Notes under the pieces: model-generated | The model's database searches: none | Told to the model about the DNA's origin: nothing | The model's input: only the letters and a program-made list of their open reading frames with translations | Shown here: piece after piece, positions 25,294 to 34,493 of the stretch | Layout: every line of letters starts with the position of its first letter | Numbering within the stretch: the first letter of the stretch is position 1 | Assembly (NCBI GenBank): GCA_905182565.1 | Contig: CAJJCB010000024.1 | Location: 124,001-188,000, forward strand | Direction: 5' to 3' | DNA: 64,000 nt | Source of the DNA: Acidimicrobiaceae bacterium | Lineage (GTDB): Bacteria; Actinomycetota; Acidimicrobiia; Acidimicrobiales; Poriferisodalaceae | Position numbers and translations under genes: made by a program

Positions 25294-26307
25294 ATGTCAA
25301 GTCCTGGAGAGGCCCAACAAAAAGTTGACACAACCCGTTTGCAGGCCATAGCGCGCGGTTATACAGAAGCAGCTGTGCTCTATACGGCTTTAGATATTTC
25401 GCTTTTTAGCCATGTTCATAATGGAGCGAATTCTGAAGCAGATTTGGCTAAGTTAACTGGGCTTAGGCCCTTAGATGTCGACAGATTAGTTACTTGTTGT
25501 TTGAGTATGGGGTTGTTGTCTTGGGACTCTAACAAACTAGTGAATTCACCGGATGTAGATGCATTCTTAGTGGAGGGGTCAACAAGATTTGCTGGTCCCT
25601 GGATGACTTTTACTCGTGAGGATGTTCCAGGCTGGTTTGATATGACGGCCAAAATGCGATCACCCAGAGCTTCACTTCTAGGAATGTACGAAAATCTGAC
25701 TGTTGAGTCGGCAAAAAAATATCATGAAGCAACGGCGAGCATTGGATTTGGGGCAGCTCGAAGGTTCGTGAAATTAGTAGATCTTAATGGGCGGCGACAC
25801 CTTCTAGATCTGGGGGGCGGTTCAGGCGCTTACAGCATCACAGCGGTGAAAAAGTTTCAAGGGCTCAAAGCAACAGTTCTTGATTTGCCTCCGGTAGTGA
25901 TAGCAACTCAGGAATACATCAAACAGGAAAATGTCGAAGACAGAGTCACAACTACCGGTGCAGACTTTACCAAAGGCGATTTTCCATCTCCTGTGGACGT
26001 TGTGGTAATGGCTAGCAATCTTCCTATCTACGGAAGCGACGTTATAGCAGATGTGGTTCAACGAGCATTTAGGGCATTGGAACCAGGCGGTGAGATGCAT
26101 CTGATTGGGGAGATGCTAGACGATGATAAGTGCGGTCCTTTGGATGCTGCGATGTGGGGAATGAATGAGCTGATATGCGGAAGTTTAGGGAGAGCTCATA
26201 CGCGCGCTGACTGTGTGAAATATTTTGAAAAAGCGGGTTTTGTAGATATCAAGATTTCGGATTTTGTGCCTGGTGTCTTAGTCAAATGCACTGGGTGGCG
26301 ACCATAA
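25294..26307 (+). CDS. SAM-dependent O-methyltransferase, family 2 (HIOMT/COMT-like)
   Basis: The 337-residue protein has two parts. The first 100 or so residues form a winged-helix dimerisation region (LTGLRPLDVDRLVTCCLSMGLLS). The second is a Rossmann SAM-binding domain with LLDLGGGSGAYS near residues 168-180, followed by ATVLDLPPVV, which is the signature of this plant-type O-methyltransferase family found in actinobacterial secondary metabolism. The substrate is unknown. AAGG lies just before the ATG. It is 34 nt from the SDR, so the two may form one unit. Confidence 0.8.
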   Translation: MSSPGEAQQKVDTTRLQAIARGYTEAAVLYTALDISLFSHVHNGANSEADLAKLTGLRPLDVDRLVTCCLSMGLLSWDSNKLVNSPDVDAFLVEGSTRFAGPWMTFTREDVPGWFDMTAKMRSPRASLLGMYENLTVESAKKYHEATASIGFGAARRFVKLVDLNGRRHLLDLGGGSGAYSITAVKKFQGLKATVLDLPPVVIATQEYIKQENVEDRVTTTGADFTKGDFPSPVDVVVMASNLPIYGSDVIADVVQRAFRALEPGGEMHLIGEMLDDDKCGPLDAAMWGMNELICGSLGRAHTRADCVKYFEKAGFVDIKISDFVPGVLVKCTGWRP

Positions 26308-26309
26308 CG

Positions 26310-26337
26310 TCCACAGGCTTAGTGGCTTAATTTTTTT
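26310..26337 (+). terminator. Weak rho-independent terminator after the O-methyltransferase
   Basis: CCAC-AGGCTTA-GTGG forms a short stem a few bases past the stop codon and is followed by CTTAATTTTTTT. The stem is only 4-5 bp. The T-tract lies inside the end of the convergent lipoprotein gene. Confidence 0.35.
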
Positions 26338-26842
26338 GAATAGAGTCTACGTTAGCGTCTGCAAAGCGATTGATAGCCGCAGTTGTAAGTTGGGTGCAAA
26401 TTTGCTTCGTGAGGTGGGCAGTCATGACAAAGTCTGAAGGCAAGCCTGAGTTCGGCGCTAAGTGTGCTCTTTCAGAGATAGTTGTTTCCCAAGTTGCTAT
26501 TTGACTACTGGTAACAGCTCTTGGCTTATATTGGATAAGAACATCTCCGTGTTCTAATATTCCGACTTGCTCTGAAGGGCTAAGTTGCTTAGCGATAACA
26601 CGAGGAGCTATCCAAACCTTGTGCGGCCCTGAGGTTGGCGGGTCGCTAAGGTACTGTGTCTTAGTGTCCGCTAGAACATGAAGCAAATAATCGGCGGCTC
26701 GGGGTTCTCTGATTGCCTGTTGGCAGCCCTTGGCATCGTTCTCGGATGCACATGCGATCAAAAAAGCACTAGCCAGTGCCAACAGTAAAAAAAATAGTCG
26801 TTGAGCTGAAGATGAGGCTTTATAGGCATTTTTACGATACAT
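26327..26842 (-). CDS. DUF3105 family lipoprotein
   Basis: The 171-residue protein has a signal peptide with a basic N-terminus (MYRKNAYK), a hydrophobic core and a lipobox LIAC with Cys31. The mature part has PPTSGPH (68-74) and ILEHGDVLIQY (95-105), which are the two conserved segments of the DUF3105 family. The function of this family is unknown; members are usually membrane-anchored and extracellular in actinobacteria. GAGGAAAA precedes the ATG. It is divergent from the coiled-coil gene with 8 bp between start codons. Confidence 0.78.
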   Translation of the reverse strand: MYRKNAYKASSSAQRLFFLLLALASAFLIACASENDAKGCQQAIREPRAADYLLHVLADTKTQYLSDPPTSGPHKVWIAPRVIAKQLSPSEQVGILEHGDVLIQYKPRAVTSSQIATWETTISERAHLAPNSGLPSDFVMTAHLTKQICTQLTTAAINRFADANVDSIQKN

Positions 26843-26850
26843 TTTTCCTC

Positions 26851-27135
26851 ATGATGACCCGTTCGGTGGAGCGCCGTCTGCGCCATGTCGCGGATCAAAT
26901 TTTAATTCTACGTAAAGAATTATATTACCTTGATGAAGAGCTCAGACATCTACTCGAGCAAGCAGATACTACCCGTTTACAAGCCTTGCTATCGGAAACA
27001 CCCATAGCAGAACGCAGCCATAGGCAAGCTTCGCGTCATGCTCAAGTAGTTGGAAAAAGAAAAATAGGTGTGGAGCGTCTTCTCCTAGATCTTGACGCCC
27101 GCCAAGATATTTTACTTGACCGTATCGGTGGGTAA
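26851..27135 (+). CDS. Small coiled-coil protein
   Basis: From ATG 26851 this 94-residue protein is almost all helix with heptads: RRLRHVADQILILRKELYYLDEELRHLLEQ, cut here by a turn, then a second helix VERLLLDLDARQDILLDR. TACATT lies 7 nt before the ATG, so a longer frame from 26776 is not needed. No domain family is recognised. It sits upstream of pdtaR by 131 nt, within the pdtaR-polA block. Confidence 0.65.
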   Translation: MMTRSVERRLRHVADQILILRKELYYLDEELRHLLEQADTTRLQALLSETPIAERSHRQASRHAQVVGKRKIGVERLLLDLDARQDILLDRIGG

Positions 27136-27266
27136 GAAAAGCAAAGATTCAGTTCTGCGGGTTACATTGCGAGGCAAGAACAGTTTTATAGATAGACTGA
27201 GTGATTTCAAAGCACCTTGGAGCTTTCTGCCTTCATTGTTGTTGTCTAATCCCAAAAGGAACGCTG

Positions 27267-27848
27267 TTGTCTAAAAGAGTCGTAATTGCGGAAGATGAAG
27301 CAATTATTCGACTTGACTTACGCGAAATGCTTGAGGAAGAAGGCTACACGGTCGTAGGCGAAGCTGGTCGTGGTGATGAAGCCGTTGAACTGGTGCGACA
27401 GCTAAATCCTGATCTATGTATATTCGATATTAAAATGCCCGGATTAGATGGGCTAAGTGCGGCTCGAGCAGTCTGTTCTGAAAGAAATGCTGCGGTGATT
27501 ATCCTCACGGCCTTTAGCCAGCGGAATTTGATTGAACAAGCTCGTGACGCAGGAGTTCTTTCATACCTTGTTAAACCTTTCCAGCGTGCTGAGCTTGTCT
27601 CGGCCATTGAAGTGGCCTTAGGTCGTTTTGATGAAATGGTAATGCTAGAAGAAACAGTGAAAGAACTGGAAGGTCAGCTCGAATCTAGAAAAATGGTGGA
27701 TAGGGCAAAAGGCAAGCTGATGGACCAGTATCAAATGTCAGAAAATGATGCTTTTGTTTTTGTGCAAAAACGAGCAATGAACGATAGGTCTACGATGCTT
27801 GTTGTTGCTCAAAATATTCTTGATGGATCCCTGGTGCCTGAGGCTTAG
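27267..27848 (+). CDS. pdtaR: Response regulator with C-terminal ANTAR RNA-binding domain
   Basis: The 193-residue protein from TTG 27267 has a receiver domain with acidic pocket AEDE, phosphoacceptor Asp54 in CIFDIKMPG, and Lys in YLVKPF. A coiled linker leads to an ANTAR domain (ESRKMVDRAKGKLMDQYQMS, then AMNDRSTMLVVA), which binds two-hexaloop RNA to stop termination. Its M. tuberculosis counterpart is PdtaR (Rv1626), also upstream of polA. The cognate kinase is not here. AAAGGA precedes the TTG; a longer GTG frame at 27201 lacks support. Confidence 0.9.
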   Translation: MSKRVVIAEDEAIIRLDLREMLEEEGYTVVGEAGRGDEAVELVRQLNPDLCIFDIKMPGLDGLSAARAVCSERNAAVIILTAFSQRNLIEQARDAGVLSYLVKPFQRAELVSAIEVALGRFDEMVMLEETVKELEGQLESRKMVDRAKGKLMDQYQMSENDAFVFVQKRAMNDRSTMLVVAQNILDGSLVPEA

Positions 27849-27916
27849 CGCCCACTGTTCAAAACATTCGGTGGCATTGCTTCGCTTACTGGTTTGTAGC
27901 GCTTAGAGTCGACTTC

Positions 27917-30592
27917 GTGGCGAAGCTACTTTTTTTAGATGGTAATTCACTTACGTACAGAGCATTTTTTGCCTTGCCTACAGATATGGCCATTAGTTCT
28001 GGTCAAGTAACGAACGCTGTATACGGCTTTACTGTGATGTTGATCAACTTAATCCGGGACCACGAACCCGACGGTTTAGTAGTCGCATTTGATAGACCTG
28101 AACCAACTTTTAGACACCTAATGCTGCCTGAATATAAAGCACAACGTGATCCAACTCCTGAGCTTTTACTTCAACAGTTCCCGTTGGTGCGAAATGTATT
28201 AGATGTCCTAAAAATTCCCGCAGTCGAAACTATTGGGTTCGAAGCGGATGATGCTTTAGCGACTTTGGCCACCAGAGCAGCTGCGAATGGCGACGAGGCT
28301 GTGATTGTGACCGGAGATCGTGACTTATACCAAATGGTTAGCGATCCATTGATTCGTGTTCTTTACAACCGACGTGGGGTTTCTGACTACGCGCTTTATG
28401 ACGAGGCTGGAATTAAAGAGAGGACTGGTGTTACTCCCGCTCAGTACGCCATGTATGCCGCTTTACGCGGCGACCCTTCAGACAATTTGCCTGGGGTTCC
28501 AGGTGTAGGGGAGAAGACCGCTGCAAGGTTGATTAATGACTACGATGACCTAGACGGCATTTTCGCTAATGTAGATAAACAAACGCCAAAACTTCGAGAA
28601 AATTTAAAAATGTTTGAGGAGCGAGCTAGGACAAACCACCAGGCGATGGTGCTGCGAAAAGATGCTCCAATCGAGTTGGATATTGCTGACCTGCGTTGGG
28701 GAGAGCTAGATGCCTCTGCCGTGAAGAACTTGTTTGAAGAACTTGAGTTCGTTTCTTTGTATGAGCGTTTGAACGGAATTTTACTAGGGCGATTACCAGC
28801 GCTTGAAAGTTCAGCTAAAATTCTGGAAACACCTGCATTAATTGAAGAGAATAGCGAAGAGAAGGCACGACTTTTTGCTCAGCTACTTAAGCAAAAAGAT
28901 CAGATACTACCTGTTGGGTGGGCAACCGCACCTAGTGGCTTCCTAGTGGCCCTGGCAATTGCAACGGATACAGAGACCGGGAATGTGCTCTGTCTGAATG
29001 AGTTAGATCTTGCTCATGCCGATGTTCAGATTCAGTTGCGGCGATTGGCCTCTGGCGCAGATTGTCTTATCGACACACATAATGCGAAAGGCCTAATTAA
29101 AGCCCTGTCATTGATGGAGATCGAGATGGCTTGTCTTCGGCTAGACACAGCGGTTGCGGCTTATCTAATTGACCCGTCGGGAAGTAAATATCTCCTAGAA
29201 GAAATATTGTTTCAATACTGTCAGATAAAGCTACCCGATGGTGATTTAGCTCTAGAAGGCCAATTGGATTTTGATCGTGTCGCGGTCAGCGTCGAGACCA
29301 AAACTGCTAATGATGCCTTATGTGTTGCTCACCTGTCACAGGTTCTAAGCGAACTGCTCGAAGTTAAGAACATGAGTTACCTTTACGAAGAAATAGAGCG
29401 TCCTTTAATAGGGGTCTTAGCGCGAATGGAGCAAATCGGTGTTGCAATAGATTTGCCCGAATTGACCAGTCTTCGTGACCGGCTCGTGTCGGAAGTTGGA
29501 CGTTTGGAGCAGGAGATTCATGAGGCTGCGGGACGTTCGTTTAACGTAAATTCTACAAAACAATTACGTGAAGTTTTGTTTGAAGATTTACAACTGACTC
29601 CTCAAAAAAAGACGAAAACCGGGTTCTCAACGGACGCAGCTTCACTAGAAAAAATTCGGGAACAGCACCCAGTGGTCGAGATGTTGATCAGCTATCGAGA
29701 AGTAGAAAAGCTACGTTCGACTTATGGTCAAGGACTGCTTGACGTCGTAGGTTCTGATGGCCGTATCCACGCAACTTTCAATCAAACTGTTGCTCGAACC
29801 GGACGACTCAGTTCAGAAGATCCGAACTTGCATAACATTCCCGTTCGTACCGCTCAGGGGCGCCAGTTTCGAAGTGCATTTATTGCGACCAAAGGCTTTG
29901 AGCTTTTGGTCGCTGATTATAATCAGATAGAGCTTCGTGTTATCGCTCATCTCTCCGAGGATCCAGGTCTCATAGACGCATTTGCTAAAGGTACTGATAT
30001 TCATAATGCAACAGCTGCATCGGTGTTTGGGGTAAGCCCTGAGGATGTCTCAGGAGAGCAGCGATCAAAAGCAAAAATGATTAGTTACGGGCTTGCTTAT
30101 GGAATGGAAGCGTATGGTTTAGCTCAGAGGCTTGGAATTTCTAACGGCGAAGCGGCCGAGATTTTAACCGCTTATTTCCTCGCTTTCCCCAAAGTGAAGT
30201 CATTCATGGAGACAGTTGTAAGTGAGACTAAGGCTAAAGGTTATACAGAAACTATGTTTGGTCGAAGGCGCCCTATGCCCGAGCTAAATGCTAGCAATTT
30301 TAGGGTCCGGCAGGCAGCTGAGAGACAAGCTATGAATGCTCCGATCCAGGGCTTAGCAGCTGATATTTTTAAGGTTGCGTTAGTTCGCCTGGATCGTGAA
30401 TTGCGTCAAACAGGTGCAGCCAGTGTGTTGGTTCTGCAGGTGCATGATGAAGTGATCTTAGAAGTGCACCCTGATGAAAAAAATCAGATTTTAGATTTGA
30501 CAGTTGAAACCATGTGCAATGCGACAGATCTGAAAGTACCGCTGGAAGTTCATGTGTCGAGCGGAAACTCTTGGGGAGTTGCTAAAGGGTGA
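27917..30592 (+). CDS. polA: DNA polymerase I
   Basis: PolA fills gaps and removes RNA primers. The 891-residue protein has a 5' nuclease domain (residues 1-290, with FEADDALATL and the HhH GVPGVGEKTAARL). The middle region is degenerate, with no clear DEDD acids, so it probably lacks proofreading, as in mycobacteria. The polymerase domain has motif A (ADYNQIELRV), motif B (RSKAKMISYGLAYG) and motif C (QVHDEV). Tyr replaces the Phe seen in E. coli in motif B, as in other actinobacteria. TAGAGT lies 7 nt before GTG 27917, a leaderless-type start. Confidence 0.97.
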   Translation: MAKLLFLDGNSLTYRAFFALPTDMAISSGQVTNAVYGFTVMLINLIRDHEPDGLVVAFDRPEPTFRHLMLPEYKAQRDPTPELLLQQFPLVRNVLDVLKIPAVETIGFEADDALATLATRAAANGDEAVIVTGDRDLYQMVSDPLIRVLYNRRGVSDYALYDEAGIKERTGVTPAQYAMYAALRGDPSDNLPGVPGVGEKTAARLINDYDDLDGIFANVDKQTPKLRENLKMFEERARTNHQAMVLRKDAPIELDIADLRWGELDASAVKNLFEELEFVSLYERLNGILLGRLPALESSAKILETPALIEENSEEKARLFAQLLKQKDQILPVGWATAPSGFLVALAIATDTETGNVLCLNELDLAHADVQIQLRRLASGADCLIDTHNAKGLIKALSLMEIEMACLRLDTAVAAYLIDPSGSKYLLEEILFQYCQIKLPDGDLALEGQLDFDRVAVSVETKTANDALCVAHLSQVLSELLEVKNMSYLYEEIERPLIGVLARMEQIGVAIDLPELTSLRDRLVSEVGRLEQEIHEAAGRSFNVNSTKQLREVLFEDLQLTPQKKTKTGFSTDAASLEKIREQHPVVEMLISYREVEKLRSTYGQGLLDVVGSDGRIHATFNQTVARTGRLSSEDPNLHNIPVRTAQGRQFRSAFIATKGFELLVADYNQIELRVIAHLSEDPGLIDAFAKGTDIHNATAASVFGVSPEDVSGEQRSKAKMISYGLAYGMEAYGLAQRLGISNGEAAEILTAYFLAFPKVKSFMETVVSETKAKGYTETMFGRRRPMPELNASNFRVRQAAERQAMNAPIQGLAADIFKVALVRLDRELRQTGAASVLVLQVHDEVILEVHPDEKNQILDLTVETMCNATDLKVPLEVHVSSGNSWGVAKG

Positions 30593-30607
30593 AACGGTAA
30601 GTCAGTT

Positions 30608-31393
30608 ATGGCCACAGGTGCTAATGGCTCAAGCCACTGGTTTGAGGTGCTCGCAGAGCATATGGGTACAGCGTATCTTCGATACGCGTTCACTAAAGGA
30701 ACAGCAGGAGAGGTTGATCGGTTATTTGAAGTATTCAATTTAAGTGCAGGTGATCGAGTTCTAGATGTCGGTTGCGGCCCCGGGCGGCACGCTCTCGAAT
30801 TAGCTCGTCGTGGGGTGCAAGTCGTAGGTGTAGATATTTCGGAACGCTTTGTGAATATAGCTACTGCTGCGGCAAGCGCTCAGCGCTTAGATGGTTTGGT
30901 GTCATTTCGAATTGGTGATGCTAGAGAGTTCTTATTTGAAAATGAGTTTGATTTTGCTATTTCCATGTGTGAAGGCGCCTTCGGTCTTCAGTGTGGTCCA
31001 GCAGCAACAACAAAGGCGAACCTAGAAGGGGATCGAAAGATTTTAGCCTCAATGGCACATTCTCTGATTGAAGGAGGGAAAGTAGGCGTGGCTGCTTTTT
31101 CATCATATTTTCAGGTTCTTCATTTAGAAAATGAAAGTGGCGCAAGATCTGAATTTGATGCAATGAGTGCCACAGCTACTGAACGTACGGAAATTCGAAA
31201 CCCTGAAGGAGATGTTGAAGAAGTGACTCTTTGGACCACGTGCTTCACACCTCGCGAGCTCTGGCTATTAGCTGAATCTGTAGGGCTGGCTCCACTTTCT
31301 GTGCAGAGCGCGTTTTCTGGAACGGATTATTCTGCTCAAGAACCAGATCTCGAAAGCCCTGAATTTTTTCTTGTTGCTCAAAAGCTTTCTTGA
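30608..31393 (+). CDS. Class I SAM-dependent methyltransferase
   Basis: The 261-residue protein has the glycine-rich SAM loop LDVGCGPGRHALELARRG (about residues 52-69) and the acidic residue of VVGVDIS at the second strand. Further on, FAISMCEGAFG may be the substrate-binding loop. The overall layout suggests a small-molecule methyltransferase. It follows polA by 15 nt and precedes rpsA, a position where no methyltransferase is needed for either neighbour; the substrate is unknown. Confidence 0.78.
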   Translation: MATGANGSSHWFEVLAEHMGTAYLRYAFTKGTAGEVDRLFEVFNLSAGDRVLDVGCGPGRHALELARRGVQVVGVDISERFVNIATAAASAQRLDGLVSFRIGDAREFLFENEFDFAISMCEGAFGLQCGPAATTKANLEGDRKILASMAHSLIEGGKVGVAAFSSYFQVLHLENESGARSEFDAMSATATERTEIRNPEGDVEEVTLWTTCFTPRELWLLAESVGLAPLSVQSAFSGTDYSAQEPDLESPEFFLVAQKLS

Positions 31394-31434
31394 GGTGAGA
31401 TGCCTAAGCGTGGGGTTCGCGTTGCTCCTTCGGG

Positions 31435-31440
31435 TAGAAT
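31435..31440 (+). promoter_or_regulatory. Possible -10 box of rpsA
   Basis: TAGAAT lies in the 119-nt region before rpsA. It would give a leader of about 66 nt before GTG 31513. There is no clear -35 hexamer at 17 nt, so the call is weak. Confidence 0.3.
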
Positions 31441-31512
31441 AGTTCCTTGTGCAAGACGTGTCTCCGCTCACTCGTCCACACACTCTTATTGCCTAGCCCC
31501 GAGCGTTGCGAC

Positions 31513-32907
31513 GTGTCTGAAACAACAGAATTTGGCAGCTTTACTGATGCCGGTGAATATATCCCTCGTATTGTCGTCGAGAATGATCTCGGATCTATGT
31601 CGTTCGAGGAAGCGATTGACGGAACCGTCGTTGAATTTAGCGACGGAGACCTAGTCAAAGGAACAGTTGTCCGAATCGATCGTGACGAAGTCCTACTCGA
31701 CATCGGATTTAAGTCCGAAGGCGTTATTCCAAGTCGTGAACTCTCGATTCGTAATGGTGTCGATCCTTCAGAAATAGTTTCGCTTGGCGAAGAGATTGAA
31801 GCACTAGTTCTTCAGAAAGAAGATCAAGAGGGACGTCTCGTTCTTTCCAAAAAGCGTGCTCAGTATGAACGAGCCTGGGGTCGCATCGAGGAAGTTAAAG
31901 AAGCTGAAGGCGTTGTATCGGGTCTTGTTATCGAAGTCGTCAAAGGCGGCTTAATTGTTGATATCGGATTAAGAGGTTTCTTACCCGCTTCTTTAGTCGA
32001 ACTTCGGCGTGTGCGAGATCTTGCGCCGTATATCGGCATGGAACTTGAAGCAAAAATTATTGAACTTGACAAAAATCGAAATAACGTTGTGTTGTCGAGA
32101 CGTGCGTGGTTGGAAGAGACCCAGAAAGACCAACGCGATAGTTTCTTAGACAATTTGAAGCCAGGCGAGAAGAGGAGCGGCGTAGTTTCCTCGGTTGTCA
32201 GCTTCGGAGCATTTGTCGATTTAGGCGGTATGGACGGTTTGATCCACGTGTCAGAGCTGTCTTGGAAGCATGTCGATCACCCATCCTCTGTGGTAACAGT
32301 CGGAGATGAAGTAGACGTCGAGGTATTGGAAGTGGATCGCGAAAGAGAGAGAATTTCTCTATCTTTGAAGGCTACTCAAACAGATCCATGGCAAGAATTC
32401 GCCAATAGTCATCAGGTCGGCGAATTGGTTTACGGACGAGTTACTAAGCTTGTACCATTTGGCTCTTTCGTCCAAGTCGGTCCGGGTATCGAAGGCCTCG
32501 TTCACATATCAGAAATGTCTGCGCACCACGTTGATTTACCAGAACAGGTAGTTACACCGGGCGAAGAACTATGGGTTAAAATTATAGATCTTGATCTGCA
32601 ACGACGAAGAATCAGTCTTTCTATTAAGCAAGCCGCTGAAGGCGGAGTCGTAGCAGCTGAATATCAAGCTGCCTTCGGTGAGCATCAGTACGATTCATCT
32701 GGAAACTTCATTGGCGAATTCGAAGATATGGCTGCTGATGGAGAAGAGTCAGAAGCCGAAAGGGCCTGGCGAGAGTATTACGAAGAGCATGGCGAGGAAG
32801 CTTATCGCCAAGCGATCGCTGAGTACGAAGAGCAACCTGCCGATGGTGACTCAAGTGCCGCTAGCAGCGATGAAACACCATCCGCAGAAGTAGCTGAAGA
32901 AGCGTAG
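31513..32907 (+). CDS. rpsA: 30S ribosomal protein S1
   Basis: S1 helps position mRNA on the 30S subunit. The 464-residue form from GTG 31513 has four S1 domains (about 45-115, 130-200, 215-285, 300-370), the four-domain form usual in actinobacteria. The first contains KGTVVRIDRDEVLLDIGFKSEG, and the third and fourth have the typical SFGAFVDLGGMDGLIHVSE style segments. A long acidic tail (EYEEQPADG to EVAEEA) follows. An earlier frame start at 31447 gives a Cys-rich N-terminus that does not fit. It is followed 8 nt later by coaE. Confidence 0.96.
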   Translation: MSETTEFGSFTDAGEYIPRIVVENDLGSMSFEEAIDGTVVEFSDGDLVKGTVVRIDRDEVLLDIGFKSEGVIPSRELSIRNGVDPSEIVSLGEEIEALVLQKEDQEGRLVLSKKRAQYERAWGRIEEVKEAEGVVSGLVIEVVKGGLIVDIGLRGFLPASLVELRRVRDLAPYIGMELEAKIIELDKNRNNVVLSRRAWLEETQKDQRDSFLDNLKPGEKRSGVVSSVVSFGAFVDLGGMDGLIHVSELSWKHVDHPSSVVTVGDEVDVEVLEVDRERERISLSLKATQTDPWQEFANSHQVGELVYGRVTKLVPFGSFVQVGPGIEGLVHISEMSAHHVDLPEQVVTPGEELWVKIIDLDLQRRRISLSIKQAAEGGVVAAEYQAAFGEHQYDSSGNFIGEFEDMAADGEESEAERAWREYYEEHGEEAYRQAIAEYEEQPADGDSSAASSDETPSAEVAEEA

Positions 32908-32915
32908 GGCTTAAA

Positions 32916-33551
32916 GTGAGAGTTATTGGGCTCACAGGTGGAATAGGTAGCGGTAAAAGTACAGTTTCTGAGCGGCTTGTTGCTAAGGGAGCTGTCCTAA
33001 TAGACGCTGACGCAATAGTAAAAGAAATGCAACAGCCCGGCGAATTAGTTTATCTGGATATTGTTTCCAGGTTTGGCGATGAAGTCGTCGATGCAGATGG
33101 TTCTTTGTTACGTCCTGCTATAGCTAACATTGTGTTCAATGATAAAGATGCACTTAAAGATTTGAATCAGTTAGTACACCCACCTGTGAATAAAGAGATT
33201 CGGCGTCGGATAAGAAACGAAGCGGACACCGACAATCTGGTTGTTCTAGACATACCATTATTGATTGAAGGGTTGTTAGAAGGTGGTCCGCCCCGTTACG
33301 TTGTAAGCGGAATTCTCGTGGTCGATACGCCAGTTGATGTGGCTGCACAAAGGCTCGTGACCTATCGTGGGTTTAGCGAAGATGATGCTCGGGCCAGAAT
33401 GAAGTCTCAGGTTCCTCGCGAAAAAAGACTAGAGCTAGCAGATTTTGTCGTTCGAAACGACGGGGAACCCTCGCTGCTGGATGAACAAATACCAAAAGTG
33501 CTGTCGTGGGTGAGTCAGCTTAAAGAAACCCTTGCCACGCCCGAGCCTTGA
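32916..33551 (+). CDS. coaE: Dephospho-CoA kinase
   Basis: CoaE does the last step of coenzyme A synthesis. The 211-residue P-loop kinase has Walker A GLTGGIGSGKST (5-16), LIDADAIV (28-35), and FGDEVV and DIPLLIE further on, all typical. Actinobacterial CoaE of mycobacteria carries an extra UPF0157 domain, but this one does not. GTG 32916 is 8 nt after rpsA, and the rpsA-coaE pairing is conserved in actinobacteria. Confidence 0.95.
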   Translation: MRVIGLTGGIGSGKSTVSERLVAKGAVLIDADAIVKEMQQPGELVYLDIVSRFGDEVVDADGSLLRPAIANIVFNDKDALKDLNQLVHPPVNKEIRRRIRNEADTDNLVVLDIPLLIEGLLEGGPPRYVVSGILVVDTPVDVAAQRLVTYRGFSEDDARARMKSQVPREKRLELADFVVRNDGEPSLLDEQIPKVLSWVSQLKETLATPEP

Positions 33552-33601
33552 GAACCCTAATGGTCGAAATCGTGTAAAGCGCTGCTTCGTCTTCATGATC
33601 A

Positions 33602-34492
33602 TTAACTGAAAACTACTACGCCAATAATCCCAAGGAGGACGAGGGTACTGCCTACGTAGTCTTTCATCTTGTGTCGCTCTTTTAGACGGGTCGTCGAGAT
33701 CACAAAGGCTAAAACAATTTCAATTTGGCCAAGGGTACGCACGCGCGAAGCAGTGGTCATTGCCATGGCGACTGTCCATCCTGTGGTCCCGGAAACACTC
33801 ATTAACCCAATTAAAACGCATCTGCGCCAGTTACTAAAAATTTTACGTAGTTGATCTGGTGCGAAATAAAATAGATATAGCCCATGGAGCAAAGCTTGAA
33901 TTCCGAGCATCGTAGCGAGAGTGAAGACAGATCTGTGCCAGATCGAGCTTCCGGCCAAAGTTGTTACTGAAGAACGTATTCCAACTGCAGCTAATCCAAA
34001 AAAAAGGCCAGCACTCATGCCGCGAACAACCCCGGGAGCTGCAGCCAAGGAATAGTAAGATTGCGCAGATTTTTTAGCTGTGAGAGTCACTAGACCTACC
34101 ATGCAAACGACTATTGCGATCCAAGCAGGTAGAGATGGAGCTTCTTTAAGAATGAGAGTAGAGGCAATAGCCACTAAAAGAATTTCCGCTTTCGAGTAAA
34201 CGGTGCCGACAGCGAAATCACGCTCTCGAAACGATTTGAGAAGCAGGATGGTTCCAACTATTTGAGCTGTTCCTGCTCCGCTGACTTTGAGCCAATATGA
34301 ACCTGGGACCGAGATAGGAGTCGGATGCCAAATGTATGTGCTTGTCAGAAGCAAGATGGCAAATGGAAAGGCAAAGAGAAATCTAGCGTATGCGGCGCCT
34401 TCGCTGCCGACGATGTCTCTGAGAGCATGCTGCTTAGCTGTTCTGAAAATTTGAGCAACTGACGCGATTAGCGTTATGGGAATCCAGAGCAG
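33602..34492 (-). CDS. EamA/DMT family transporter, with non-canonical start
   Basis: The frame encodes about ten hydrophobic segments in a 296-residue protein, matching the DMT/EamA family. ATG, GTG or TTG first appear only at TTG 34354, which would remove about 46 residues including the first membrane helix (ALRDIVGSEGAAY and upstream). The upstream translation LLWIPITLIASVAQIF is a clean first helix, and it opens just after the SDR stop. I therefore place the start at CTG 34492; ATT 34498 is an alternative. The gene is translationally coupled to the SDR in this reading. The substrate is unknown. Confidence 0.7.
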   Translation of the reverse strand: MLWIPITLIASVAQIFRTAKQHALRDIVGSEGAAYARFLFAFPFAILLLTSTYIWHPTPISVPGSYWLKVSGAGTAQIVGTILLLKSFRERDFAVGTVYSKAEILLVAIASTLILKEAPSLPAWIAIVVCMVGLVTLTAKKSAQSYYSLAAAPGVVRGMSAGLFFGLAAVGIRSSVTTLAGSSIWHRSVFTLATMLGIQALLHGLYLFYFAPDQLRKIFSNWRRCVLIGLMSVSGTTGWTVAMAMTTASRVRTLGQIEIVLAFVISTTRLKERHKMKDYVGSTLVLLGIIGVVVFS

Positions 34493-34493
34493 A

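Noticed and set aside
26776-26850. Longer start for the coiled-coil protein
   Set aside because: It would run through the divergent lipoprotein's coding region. ATG 26851 has a -10 box at the right spacing.
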